Made by a program: the position numbers and the translations under genes. Source: Mesodorylaimus sp. YZB2_4 (lineage: Eukaryota; Nematoda; Enoplea; Dorylaimida; Dorylaimidae). From it: a stretch of DNA of 64,000 nucleotides. The stretch lies in NCBI GenBank assembly GCA_030248295.1, contig JASANH010000821.1:186001-250000 (forward strand). Reading direction: 5' to 3'. Positions 23,544-33,755 of the stretch are shown piece after piece. The notes beneath the pieces are model-generated. The model did not search any database and had not been told where the DNA came from. It saw nothing but the letters and a program-made list of their open reading frames with translations. Within the stretch, counting starts at the first letter, position 1. Each line of letters starts with the position of its first letter.

Positions 23544-24551
23544 TTAAAAATGGGTGGTGACCGCAACAGTGATAACTTGTGGAGTGACCTGTTGAATATG
23601 ACCTTGGTTTCCATTATTAGTGCGGTGATTCTCGGTGTGCGTTTTAGCATTGTTATATTGCGCAGAGGAGCCTCGCTTGCAGAAAACAAGCATTTTGACC
23701 TTAGCCCGTATCTGCTGGTTGAATACCAAGTAGATGATCGGCTGTATTCCAAATGCGCAAATCAATATGACCGCGCTGCCCAGTGCCCACCACTTGTCGG
23801 TGGTCAGCAGTGGTATGACTGTGAATCCCAATCCAGCCAGGAACATCAGCCCGAACACCAGGGCTGATTGAATGGCCAATCGCACGTTGGTCCGGTCTCG
23901 TCTCTGCTCAGCTTGTTGGACAGCGGCGTGGACGGCGTTCTTCACTTGTTGTATGCGCGCGAATATGGTGGCGTAGGTGATGCCCCCGGACAGGAACGTG
24001 CCAGTGGTCACCAACCGATCGTACCAGACGTAGGGCGCGTTGGCGTCCATGTCGTAGCCGAAACTGTACCCGTCGTACCAGTACCTCAGGGGACAACAAG
24101 GAGTCAACTGCGGCACGGCGCTGATCAATCCGAACCCGTAGCACACTGCGACACTCCCCAAAATGGCTCGTTTGGTGTATATCGCCTTGTACGTGTTCTT
24201 CCTGCATACTGACCAGTACCTGTTCAGGCCGATGTTGACCAGCAAAGCCAGCCCAGTGAAGTACGAGATGTTATTCAGTGTGCCGAAAAATAATGCGTCC
24301 ATTTCGTACCCATACAGAGGCTTGTTCAGATAAGTTGAAGGCGAGGCGTACCCAAAATACAGCAGTAGTTGAATGTTATCACTGATTGCCAGTGATAACA
24401 GGAGCAGATTGAAGTGGTTCTTGTTTTCTCGCCACAAGTCAACCAGGACGTAGATCACGGGTGCGTATGCGCATATGGCGAAGAAGGAAAAGATGCCCAA
24501 GATAACAGCTGCAGCAAGATTTTCGTTGTCTGTCATCGCCAAAATGGACAT
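23544..24551 (-). CDS. Srx-like seven-transmembrane chemoreceptor 1
   Basis: An intronless 335-residue protein with seven hydrophobic segments. TM1 spans about residues 12-36. TM2 contains LSLAISD, matching the Asp of rhodopsin-type TM2, and TM3 ends in NRYWSVC in place of DRY. A paired-cysteine motif, TPCCPLRYWYDGYSFGY, lies in extracellular loop 2, which is characteristic of nematode Srx-type receptors. TM7 ends PIIYLVFNQQIR (NPxxY-like). The cytoplasmic tail is Gln/Thr/Asn-rich. A second paralogue is at 52756-53778. The expected role is chemosensory GPCR signalling at the plasma membrane; the ligand cannot be inferred. Confidence 0.85.
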   Translation of the reverse strand: MSILAMTDNENLAAAVILGIFSFFAICAYAPVIYVLVDLWRENKNHFNLLLLSLAISDNIQLLLYFGYASPSTYLNKPLYGYEMDALFFGTLNNISYFTGLALLVNIGLNRYWSVCRKNTYKAIYTKRAILGSVAVCYGFGLISAVPQLTPCCPLRYWYDGYSFGYDMDANAPYVWYDRLVTTGTFLSGGITYATIFARIQQVKNAVHAAVQQAEQRRDRTNVRLAIQSALVFGLMFLAGLGFTVIPLLTTDKWWALGSAVILICAFGIQPIIYLVFNQQIRAKVKMLVFCKRGSSAQYNNAKTHTENHRTNNGNQGHIQQVTPQVITVAVTTHF

Positions 24552-25800
24552 TTTGAGTCCTAAAAGAGTTCAGAGAGAGCTTGATAATTCCAAAGTAAAA
24601 TTTTCTTTGAAAGTTTCTTTGAGCTTGATAATTTGATAGTGAACGATAGCTGTTGCTTCGCACGTATGCAAATTACAATGCGTGCCGTGCTTCGCATTGC
24701 CTAACGTATAAATCATACGCCCTCATGAGACTTCTTTTCTGTTAGTGTTCAAAGAAACTCTACGCATTGTGTGCTGGCCCTGTTCAAAAGTTTGTAAAAG
24801 CAGACTCGAATCACGATTTCATCGTTTAGGCTGTAGAGCCCCGCGCGACACTAGACAGCTAGCTCGAATATTTGTGCGGCAGTCATCAATGAGATACCCC
24901 TCACATACTGTAGTGACGGCTGATACCAAGGAAAAGTTCTTTGGAAGAGCCCCTCCCCTCTCCCCTTTGGAAGAGAAAAAGACTCTGCCCCCGCCAGGTA
25001 GCTTTTTCAACAGGATTGCGAAAAGGTATATTTGAAATGTCAGTTGTATTCACCGTAAATCAAGAAAGGCCTTCAGGCAGCTGAAACGGATACGGGAGAA
25101 CCCATCCAATAACACAAATATTTTGATCGTTTCTTGTATGTATCTAAAATTGGAACCGAGCCTAGCAAATGCCTAGTACCTGCGTATGGCATTATTCACA
25201 ATGACTAACCGAAGATGGCATAGTGATGCACCCACAAAACAGCTTCAGCGGTATTTCGACGATAAACGTACTGTCACGCGTCGTCAAACTGGGGTGCTGC
25301 CCATAAACGTACTTCGGGCCAAAAAGCACTCATAAGTTTCACCACTACACTTTCCATTGTTTCATATTCATTATACAGATGTATATATAACGACAAATTA
25401 TTGCACTTGATCAGTCTTTGGCAATAATGTCGTCCCGATGTTGAGTACTCGCACTTATACATGTTCTCGAAACACGAAAATAGGTCCGATGTAAACCAAA
25501 TTAGGTGCCTGAATCCACTGCTCGGTACAACTACGATCCACGGTGATTAAACGCCCGTTATATATGCGCTTAGTCGAGTCGATAACTATTTAATTAGACG
25601 TACTAGCTAAGTAGTTTAAACGCGTGCGTCAAAACCAGTGAAATAATGTTTTTGTCACAATTCACAAAGCAGCTTACCAGAAAACCTTAGCACACACTGA
25701 GAATAGAGCAGTTGCGTTTTATTCAGTGCCGTACTGTAGAATAAATACTTCTGCGTCAAAGTCTGTCAGATTCAAATTCAGAAACTAGCCTATTCAGCAC
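24552..25800. other. Intergenic stretch
   Basis: No exon or RNA gene recognised between receptor 1 and the small-protein gene. Confidence 0.4.
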
Positions 25801-25801
25801 T

Positions 25802-26138
25802 TTAAATTGATCCGGGTTCGTTTTTATCATAAAGGCTAGGAAATCGACCCAACTCATAAATCCAGTACCTGACTCGTAAGCCACGTTTCACATAATACCA
25901 CATATTCGAGGGTTTAACCTTTTTGTCCTTGCATTTACGGTACAGATGCACAAAATCATTTTCCTTTATTTCAAACACTTGAAGCTGCCCGCTGTCTACG
26001 CTGACTTTCGTTAATTTCCCTTTAACAGAACTGAAAATTGCAGTGCTACCACTAATTTGAATCAAAAACCTGTACCAATGGCTCGGCCGAGATCGATCCA
26101 TGTGTCAGGTTGGGTACGCCTACCGTCTGAGCGAGAAG
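25802..26138 (-). CDS. Small secreted-family protein, member P1 (5' exon not found)
   Basis: Exons 26138-26076 and 26019-25802 join in phase 1 with a 56-nt intron, exactly where P2 and P3 have theirs. The mature part reads DTWIDLGRAIG, then QLQVFEIKENDFVHLYRKCK, a YVKRG segment, RYWIYELGRFP and a C-terminal GSI. It shares this framework with 29565-29923 and 51032-51392. The second exon begins with CTTCT after an acceptor, as in P3, so a signal-peptide exon should lie upstream on the minus strand; I could not locate it. The usual C-terminal Cys of the CGSI ending is replaced (EPGSI). I do not recognise the family. Confidence 0.7.
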
Positions 26139-27077
26139 CTGAGTCGTGAGTAATGTGACATATCTAAAGAAAGTTAGTATACAGTACTCACATATATAGA
26201 CTCCTCACAACGCTAGGAGTTACGGCGTGCGCAATGGTAACATGTCAATCGATAACGGTTTGTCTGCTTGAACCAGCCTGCTAGATCTATAAGGTAGCCA
26301 TGGGATCAGGGACTCTGGAGGCAGTATAAACGCGCTCTCGGTGACAGAGTGGCAGAGAACTTTGTCCTGAGCGCGCAATCACAGAGAACTCGGTGTAATA
26401 TAAATGAGCCTTGAGAAAGACGGCCAAGAGACAGGTGGCCACCTAAGACAGTCGGCCAGGCGGTACACAATGAAATTGTTACTTTCGATCTTGGATAACC
26501 CACTTACATGTTTGATATCGAATAAAGAACAACGGCTACAAACAACAATCGTACCTGGAAAAATTGAGGGACAGTAATATTCGTGGGTCACATACAAAAC
26601 GATGTGTGTGTGCGTGGGAGGGATACGTACTGTACATTCGATTCGCGCACGCACGTATTGTCCTGATTGCGAGGTCACCTCCGTAATCGTAAGGTAATCG
26701 CTGACAAAAACAGATATAAAAAAAAAATAAATATTTTTAGATAAAAACCTGTGGCAGGAAAAAAATTCAGTCTGCCTGCATAGTGAACTGTTAAATTCTT
26801 GCAAAGGGTAAAAACTACGTCAGCTGACCCAGCTGTCGCAACAATAATGCATAAGCCAGCTGATCAGAATTCTCTGAATGCGCACCGTTAGCGTGTCATT
26901 TTTCTTGCTTGGAGTTTTTATAGTACAAAACGGCGATGCCATTGTGAATATTTCTTTGCAGCAAATTCTGGAATTCAAATTGATCGAATCACGAATAATA
27001 AACGATATTTTAAAAGCTAGGTCTCAGGAATGCCGACTTGAATTCTCGGCTTTTTCAAGTTCTGTTCAGTCTAAGAA
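26139..27077. other. Intergenic stretch between P1 and P2
   Basis: The region between two divergently oriented family members. The missing first exon of P1 may lie here. A frame at 26878-27123 starts with a signal-peptide-like sequence (MRTVSVSFFLLGVFIVQNG) but overlaps P2 exon 1 in another frame and has no supporting splice pair. Confidence 0.4.
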
Positions 27078-29923
27078 ATGGCTTCTGTCTCATCTGGTTT
27101 CTCTCTCGTCCTTTTTTATTTGATGACAATGTTTACAATTTCTGAGGGTAAGTTGAGAATAGATCATCAAAGCCTGCCGCGCAGCACCACGTCAAAAGAG
27201 CCTGATTCGATCATAATCACAGTCCGTTAGCCTTTTAAAATCCAGAAAAAAATTACTGTTTCAATCATCAAGCGCTTTACAACGAGCTTGGTGGGTTCCT
27301 GCTTCCTGCTGGTGGGTTGGTGGGTCAAATCAAATTGATAAAAAAATAAAACGATCCAAAATTCTTGATGGCCTTCTATTTTTTGAGTCGCCGTGTCCGG
27401 CGACGGGGCGGTTGCAGCAAAATGCGACTTTTCTGCAACCACCACGGCGAGCTTGCCCCGGCGGAGCAGCCCAGGCGGGGCGAAAAAGATTCACATACTC
27501 GCGCCGTACTGCCCCGCCGGGGTGCCCCGGCGGGCCCCCGGCGCCGGGTTGGTGAAACTAACTTTTACCCTGTGCGCCCCGGCCACCCGGCCCTGTCCCC
27601 GGCAACCCGGCGTAAAGGCTCGTTTATACTCGCTACGCTGCCGCTGGCGTAGCGCGTACAGCGTCGCGGAGCGTAGCAGGCAGACGTTTACACTTCTGCG
27701 CGTAGATTCGCGCGTAGAGACCTGAGCGCGTAGAAAACGGAATACTGCGGCTGCAGGAAGGTGGCGTAGGGCAGTTTCCCCTAACTTCTGTGCGGGCTGC
27801 TGTCGTCATCGATAGGGATTTCGTGCGTTCATGATCATAGATAGATATTTCTGCTCCAGGAATTTATGTTTTGTTAGCGATAAAAAAATGGAAATGTCTA
27901 CCAGTTTAACGATAACGACAGTTGTTACAATTTTGAGGCGAAGACGGCGTCAAAGAAAAACGCGAATTTATGTTCGAGGCATCAACCTTCGACGATCACT
28001 GGAAGGCGAATTTCGGAATCTTATATTGCCAATGAGAACAATATTTGTTGATGATCATTTTAATTATTTTCGGATGTCCGCGTCCCGATTTGACGAATTA
28101 TTGACTTTAATTGGTCCTCTAATCGCTCATCATGGCACTCATAGAATGCCAATTTCCCCAATGGAAAGATTGGCTTTAACGCTTCGCTATCTTTCAAGTG
28201 GTGTGCCTATAAGCAGCTTAATGTATAGCTACCGGTTAGGAAAGGCAACTGTGTCGAAGATTATCAAAGAAACATCGGCTGCTATTTGGACTTCGTTGAG
28301 GGACGATCATCTTCGACCGCCGACGAAAACCGAATGGAAAAAGATCGCCGATGACTTTTGGACAAAGTGGAATTTTCCATGTTGTTTGGGATCGGTAGAT
28401 GGGAAGCACGTTGCTATAAAAGTAAGGGGAATTTCGGTGCACACGCCACCAGCATGGATTTCAGAATATTTTTAAAGTACAACGCCACTGAACCCTCCCG
28501 CAACAAAATCTCGTAAATTTTGGCACTCCGTATTGTCCTACTACACAGTGATCTTTTATGCCTGTGCTTCGCTTCAATCAATTAGATTCGGACAAAAGAT
28601 CTTACCACTCGGCTTTTTCTTTTGTGGCGTGGTCGAAGGGTGTCTTCGAGCAAAATTGTCCTCCGAATAAGGCAACGAACCATTAGTCGAACCACTTCCA
28701 TCGGACTGTGGAGATGGACTGCCGGACGAACCCCTTTCGATACTAGGACGTCGATGCTTGTCCTTTGATGTCCTTTGAGCCGATGATTGAACCGATGTGC
28801 CAGACAAACTGGCTGAATTTGCTTCCCGCTCGAAAGACTGACTCGTTATTCTCGATGACTTGTCTAATAATAAATGCGACGCGCTTTGGTCCAACATATT
28901 TGGCGAATTTATGGAATATCCGCTAGCACGACTAGTACTGTTTGGCGATCTCCGCTCTAAATTGAGCAGCCGCGATTGAGCATCGAAATACTTATCCATT
29001 TCCCTGAAAAACACCGAGATCTAAACTAACTACATACAGCCAAAACGTTAGAAAAACCTACCTGATTCTGCTAGATTAATTACGAGCCACTAATTAAGTC
29101 GATAAAATATAAATTGACATAGCTAAGTCAAAAATTCTCGAAGAGGAGACCGCCGGTACGCGGGCGCGTATTTTTTGCACTAACTTTTTTCTTAGTGCAA
29201 AAAGTACGACTCGGCGGTCCTGCGGCAGCAGCCCAAAACGAGTCGTTTATACTTCGTCTGCCGTTGCATCGCTACGACATTCGGCGGCAGTTCGCATAGT
29301 CGTAGTACAGTACCCCGCGAAACTATACTTTACCCTGTGTGCTACGCGCTACGTCAGCGGCAGCGTAGCGAGTATAAACGAGCCTTAAGTCTGAACGCGC
29401 CTTCAGTCAACAGTATGTGCGTTCCGTCAACTGTTTCTGATGAAACGCGCGATTAACCCTCTATTAGGTAGCTCGCAAAAATCCGTACAGGTGTATATTG
29501 AAACTTCAATAAAAGGCTAGGCAGCCAGTTCATGGTTCCTTACGTGCTATTTCAATGTCTTTAGCTCTTTCCGGATTCACAGCCTATTGTGCCGACAATG
29601 AGGGTGCTGCAAGTGACACGTGGATCGACATTGGCAAAGCAAAAGGTATGATGCTTGACCTGGGTTGGCTAAGAGCGATGTTACATTCAATTTTCGTTCA
29701 AGGGACTTTGACAACAATACAGAAAGGCAAACTGTCATTTCTAGCGTTCGAAATAAAAGTAGCCGATTTTTATGAGCTGTGCAATAAATGTAAAAAACAA
29801 AAGAGCGGATCACCGATCATGTGGTACACTGGCAAATTCGGCAGACCCTATAAGTATTGGATTTCTGAATGGAATCGATACCCTGATGTGGGTGAGAAAG
29901 GAGACTGCGGATATTATAAATAA
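27078..29923 (+). CDS. Small secreted-family protein, member P2
   Basis: Three exons, 27078-27147, 29565-29645 and 29703-29923, join in phase 1 and 1 to give 123 residues. Exon 1 encodes a signal peptide (MASVSSGFSLVLFYLMTMF). Exon 2 gives YCADNEGAASDTWIDIGKAK. Exon 3 carries LAFEIKVADFYELCNKCKKQK, YKYWISEWNRYPD and ends in GDCGYYK. The second intron (57 nt) is a multiple of three with no stop, so it reads through by chance. Intron 1 (2.4 kb) contains the Harbinger element at 27616-29385. A fragment matching the C-terminal 30 codons lies at 49840-49935. The family is unknown; a secreted protein with at least one disulphide is inferred. Confidence 0.72.
27365..27612. repeat. GC-rich, hairpin-forming stretch beside the Harbinger element
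   Basis: Very GC-rich compared with its surroundings, with CCCCGGCGG/CCGCCGGGG palindromes. The phrase ACTAACTTTTACCCTGTGCGCC near 27557 resembles the inner right end of the adjacent Harbinger element (ACTATACTTTACCCTGTGTGC), hinting at a related element remnant. Confidence 0.5.
27831..28580 (+). pseudogene. Truncated Harbinger (HARBI1-type) nuclease
   Basis: The first exon (to 28421) encodes the N-terminal half of a DDE_Tnp_4-type nuclease. It contains RMSASRFDELLTLIGPLI, the helix-turn-helix-like YRLGKATVSKIIKETSAAIW, and LGSVDGKHVAIK with the first catalytic Asp. A donor follows directly after this motif. A possible second exon (about 28486-28580) gives PPATKSRKFWHSVLSYYTV, the expected next block, but the protein then ends. 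The second and third acidic residues are missing. The element is therefore not autonomous. Confidence 0.8.
28606..29003 (-). CDS. Ser-rich exon inside the Harbinger element (possible first coding exon of the CaaX gene)
   Basis: An exon with a good acceptor (TTTTTCAG) and donor (G|GTAAGATC). The first ATG, at 28999, opens 131 codons: MDKYFDAQSRLLNLERR, then Ser/Arg-rich sequence (HRRPSIERGSSGSPSPQSDG) ending KKKPS with phase 1. A further donor (CAG|GTAGGT) at about 29058 could end a 5' UTR exon. The phase matches the first exon of the CaaX gene at 10421; joined, the whole reading frame is 945 codons plus stop. It lies within the terminal repeats of the Harbinger element, so it may instead be a captured gene piece or the element's own second gene. 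It does not resemble a Myb/MADF domain. Confidence 0.55.
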
Positions 29924-30828
29924 AAGATTTTGCTGAAAAAGAGATTCGGTTGGAACGATAGGTTTATATAAAATGAGTAATGATATACTGATTCCATAAA
30001 TAAACGAATTATTTATTTGAATTATATTGCCTTTTTTGTAGAATGTTTTCTAAGAGCATTTTGACCCACTAACGATAAGCATTTTAAAAAAATTCTCCTC
30101 ATCTGACTGGCTCAGTTGCTCAATATTTTCCAAACATTGGACGTTTTGTTTCTGGAAAGATCAATTGTGCTCTCCGCATACGTTCTTCTAAAAAAAGTAT
30201 GTGCCGTATGCGTACAACAAGTTAGGTGTTAATTTCCCCCCCCCCCCCCCCCCCCCCCCTATCAAAGAGCAATTTATCTGAACCTTCTACAACTGAAGAT
30301 CAGGAGTAGCATTCACCAAGACAAATGTAGTCGGCAAAGTTGTAGCGATGCCTCTGAAATGTGCTTATTATTCGACGACTAGTATTCTCGCTAAGCGCAG
30401 CGAATGCAGATGCTGCAACTCGTACCGTGATTTTCAAGTAAATTCAAACTGTGTAAAAAGTTTGCATAAAATATCGTGGCTCACTGTAGCTTCATGCATC
30501 ATTCATGCTCTGCTACTGTAGTATGTATTACGTATAGCACTGTAGCTTACGACCAAGTCGAAGACTGTCAGCGCAGATCGAAAGAAAAAAATAATAGAAT
30601 TCCATGTCCCGTCCTGAATACTACAACTAACATTTTTAGACCAGAAGATTCTTGACCGCAACCCAAAATTTCTTTGCTTAGTTTTTTTATATTAGAACTC
30701 ACTAAAAAATTTCTCTTCCAGGATTAGTGGAAGGACAAATCAGGTTTGAGATTCACAAAAGGCTAGTATACTATATGCAAGTAGGTACTAGCAGCAATCA
30801 CGATCAAGTCGGAGACAGCTTTTAAGTC
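29924..30828. other. Intergenic stretch with a family 5' flank copy
   Basis: A poly-C tract lies at about 30236-30259. From about 30440 to 30760 the sequence matches the 5' flank of member P3 (50560-50896) and stops close to where its start codon would be; a second partial flank copy begins at about 30795. So two tandem copies of the promoter region stood here before the 30835 insertion. Confidence 0.7.
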
Positions 30829-31216
30829 AGCGAAAGTAGTATATGTGTGCGTCGCGCGCGCGCAGCTAGCTGCGGTCGAAGCCCCCCCCCAGCTTATCAT
30901 ACCAGCTTATTATCACCCTAAGCCACTGACCACTAGCTGAAAGCCCAAGCCCCGCAGGGCCTTAATTAGCTTACCACGCTAATAATCGTCAGTCCTTTGA
31001 GACCCCTCTTATCACTGTGAGCCCCCTTATCAGTCATTAGCTGAACCTTATCAATATCTAGTCATTAGCTGAACCTTATCACTATCTAGTCATTAGCTGA
31101 ACCTTATCATCGACCAGTCGGTAAATCAAGCTTCAATCGCGCCACATCTTCTCATCATATCACACATGTTTAATCAACCATTGATGAACAATGATTTTAG
31201 AAAAGTGAAAAGTTTT

Positions 31217-31287
31217 GCATCCGTCAAGATTCGAACCCGCCTCACCCGATTGGAAGTCGAAAGTTCTACCAGTTGCGCCACGGGGGC
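31217..31287 (-). tRNA. tRNA-Gly-like sequence (UCC) in the left arm, probably degenerate
   Basis: On the minus strand it has a GTGGCGCAACTGGTAGAAC D-arm/A-box, an anticodon arm TTCGA-CTTCCAA-TCGGG giving anticodon UCC, and a TTCGAAT T-loop (B-box GGTTCGAATCT). The acceptor stem is mismatched at two or more positions and the T stem is weak, so a functional tRNA is doubtful. An internal pol III promoter may remain. Confidence 0.6.
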
Positions 31288-31399
31288 AGTTTAGAAAGAG
31301 GGTCGAGTGTGCACAGTGAAGACAATGGATTATTTGAACGCGCAGACATACATGTCATCGAAACCTACAGCGGAGCATTCAGAGCTGCTCGTTTAGTGA

Positions 31400-32110
31400 C
31401 AAGAGCAGTTCCTCCTTGGTGGGGAGCAGCTCGGAGCTGCTCATTTTGTTGCAGGAGCAGCTCCTCCTTGGTGAGGAGCAGCTCGGAGCTGCTCATTTTG
31501 TTGCAGGAGCAGCTCCTCCTTGGTGGGGAGCAGCTCGGAGCTGCTCATTTTGTGGCAGGAGCAGTTCCTCCTTGGTGGGGAGCAGCTCGGAGCTGCTCAT
31601 TTTGTGGCAGGAGCAGCTCCTCCTTGGTGAGGAGCAGCTCGGAGCTGCTCATTTTGTTGCAGGAGCAGCTCCTCCTTGGTGGGGAGCAGCTCGGAGCTGC
31701 TCATTTTGTGGCAGGAGCAGTTCCTCCTTGGTGGGGAGCAGCTCGGAGCTGCTCATTTTGTTGCAGGAGCAGTTCCTCCTTGGTGGGGAGCAGCTCGGAG
31801 CTGCTCATTTTGTTGCAGGAGCAGTTCCTCCTTGGTGGGGAGCAGCTCGGAGCTGCTCATTTTGTGGCAGGAGCAGCTCCTCCTTGGTGGGAGCAGCTCG
31901 GAGCTGCTCATTTAGTGACAAGAGCAGCTCCTTCTTGGTGGGAAGCAGCTCGGAGCTGCTCATTTTGTTGCAGGAGCAGTTCCTCCTTGGTGGAGAGCTG
32001 CTCAGAGGTGCTCATTTCTTGGCAAGAGCAGGTCCTCCTTGGTGGGAACTGTTTGGATCTGCTCACTTTATGGCAGAGCAGCACTTTAGTAGCAGGAGTA
32101 GCTCCTACTT
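31400..32110 (+). repeat. 52-bp minisatellite, left arm
   Basis: About 13 units of 52 bp (GAGCAGCTCGGAGCTGCTCA..., then TTTTGTTGCAGGAGCAG and a CTCCTTGGTGGG stretch). Each unit contains the perfect palindrome GAGCAGCTCGGAGCTGCTC. Because 52 is not a multiple of three and units lack stops, long open frames of 276-288 codons arise in two frames; these are repeat artefacts, not genes. Units vary at TTG/TGG and CTC/TTC positions and decay towards 32100. Confidence 0.95.
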
Positions 32111-32252
32111 TGTGGGGACCTTTCCATTTTATCAGGTGAGCGGCAAATGTGAGAGCATACACCATGCCAGTTTCCTACAAATCCAGTCAGGGCGTTCACT
32201 TTGTACCTTAGGGGGCTTTACTTCATGGTCCATGTTGCACTTATAAGCCTTC

Positions 32253-32697
32253 AACCCCGCTCATGTTAGCGGGGGAGCTGCTCATGTTAGCGGGGGAGCT
32301 GCATAGCGGGGAGCAGGTAGCGGGGAGAGCTTGTAGCGGGGGAGCTGCTCATGTTAGCGGGGGAGCTGCTCATGTTAGCGGGGGAGCTGCTCATGTTAGC
32401 GGGGGAGCTGCTCATGTTAGCGGGGGAGCAGCACATGTTAGCGGGGAGCAGCCCATGTTAGCGGGGAGCAGCTCATGTTAGCGGGGGAGCTGCTCATGTT
32501 AGCGGGGGAGCAGCTCATGTTAGCGGGGAGCAGCTCATGTTAGCGGGGGAGCTGCTCATGTTAGCGGGGGAGCTGCTCATGTTAGCGGGGGAGCTGCTCA
32601 TGTTAGCGGGGGAGCTGCTCATGTTAGCGGGGGAGCAGCTCATGTTAGCGGGGAGCAGCCCATGTTAGCGGGGAGCAGCTCATGTTAGCGGGGGAGC
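32253..32697 (+). repeat. 21-bp minisatellite, left arm
   Basis: About 20 units of a CATGTTAGCGGGGGAGCTGCT-type repeat, mostly 21 bp with some 20-bp variants and CAGCTC/CTGCTC inversions. The right arm has only about eight units. Confidence 0.95.
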
Positions 32698-32825
32698 AAT
32701 CACTGCCCTGATGCTTCCATATATTCTTCCTCATATGAATGTGAAGAGAGGGCTAACTGCCAAGTGACGATAAAAGGCAACAGTTTTGTTGCATCTGCCA
32801 GTTTCATATTTTTTCGAGTTGGCGA

Positions 32826-33467
32826 ATGGTTCGGTTTGGATTACTCTCGAAAATGGTCAACGATAACGATAGCTCGTCTGGCGAAAATGGCGACGATGAA
32901 TGCACAAAATGTGACAAGACATTTTGTTCGAAATATTCATTGAGGCGTCACATGAAATCTGTTCATGGAAAGCGAGCGCGGACCAGTACTGTTGATGGTA
33001 GCAAGGATGGTGATAGCGAAGAAGCGGATGGCGGCGGAGACAATGACGATGACGATGAAACAGAACCATCCAATAAAATTTGGCGGACATTCTTGAAACG
33101 GATCTTGCGTAATTGGAGGGAAGATGATGATTTTCAAATGCCAGAAACGGAAGATGATTTTCTAAACCTCAAAGATCAAGTCCGAGAGGAGTTGTACAGT
33201 CAAACGGTCAAACTTTTGAACGACTACAATGCACTGGTCGATTCTCCAATATATAAAAAGATTCGAGTCACTGAAGATCGCCTATTACAATTGATGGATG
33301 ACGAAGATAGTGATGATCAGCAAGAAGCCTTCCAAACGGCCTTCGATCAGAGGAAAACATTGCTATTGAATTTTTTGAATGACAACCTAGATGTAGTTGA
33401 AAATTATGCGGAAACATCAGACAGTGGAGAGGAAGATGGAGAAGAAGAAGAAGAGGACAGTGATTAA
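32826..33467 (+). CDS. Acidic C2H2 zinc-finger protein in the centre of the Polinton-like element
   Basis: An open frame of 213 codons with two early ATGs (32826 and 32853; the second may be preferred). One C2H2 finger is visible near residues 26-48, C-x2-C-x12-H-x4-H (CTKC ... RRHMKSVH). A run of Asp/Glu follows, then a helical region (about residues 85-185) containing DDFLNLKDQVREELYSQTV and DSPIYKKIRVTEDRLLQLMD, and an acidic tail. A TATA-like GATAAAAGG lies near 32770 and AATAAA at 33552. The gene is the only single-copy coding part of the element. It may bind the arms or be a captured host gene; both are inference. The frame is intact, which suggests the insertion is not old. Confidence 0.75.
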   Translation: MVRFGLLSKMVNDNDSSSGENGDDECTKCDKTFCSKYSLRRHMKSVHGKRARTSTVDGSKDGDSEEADGGGDNDDDDETEPSNKIWRTFLKRILRNWREDDDFQMPETEDDFLNLKDQVREELYSQTVKLLNDYNALVDSPIYKKIRVTEDRLLQLMDDEDSDDQQEAFQTAFDQRKTLLLNFLNDNLDVVENYAETSDSGEEDGEEEEEDSD

Positions 33468-33577
33468 TCCACCCAACTGATTTTATAAAACTACTGTGCA
33501 CAAACATTAATACCTTGATATTCAATCATGATCAATATTTATGTTTCTTTTAATAAATAGCTACTCACCTGCTAACA

Positions 33578-33755
33578 TGAGCAGCTCCCCCCGCTAACAT
33601 GAGCAGCTCCCCCGCTAACATGAGCAGCTCCCCCGCTAACATGAGCAGCTCCCCCGCTAACATGAGCTGCTCCCCGCTAACATGAGCTGCTCCCCCGCTA
33701 ACATGAGCAGCTCCCCCGCTAACATGAGCAGCTCCCCCGCTAACATGAGCGGGGT
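33578..33755 (-). repeat. 21-bp minisatellite, right arm
   Basis: The inverted counterpart of 32253-32697, with about eight units (GCTAACATGAGCAGCTCCCCC). The copy-number difference from the left arm shows that the arms expand or contract independently. Confidence 0.95.

Larger units (their letters stand above)
27616..29385 (+). mobile_element. PIF/Harbinger element with TAA target duplication
   Basis: The ends are inverted repeats of about 45 bp (AGGCTCGTTTATACTCGCTA... on both strands), flanked by TAA at 27613-27615 and 29386-29388, the standard Harbinger target-site duplication. Inside are a truncated nuclease (27831-28585) and a minus-strand exon that does not look like a transposon gene (28606-29003). 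It sits in intron 1 of P2. Confidence 0.88.

Noticed and set aside
27365-27725. Pro/Arg-rich frames of 95-110 codons
   Set aside because: GC-rich repeat sequence without stops by composition; they cross the Harbinger border and have no homologue.
29646-29702. Continuous reading of P2 through MMLDLGWLRAMLHSIF
   Set aside because: Those residues come from a 57-nt intron at the position conserved in P1 and P3.
31273-32246. Open frames of 276-288 codons on the plus strand, and their mirror frames at 33763-34684
   Set aside because: They are translations of the 52-bp minisatellite. The unit has no stop and a length not divisible by three, so all frames stay open and cycle with a 52-residue period.
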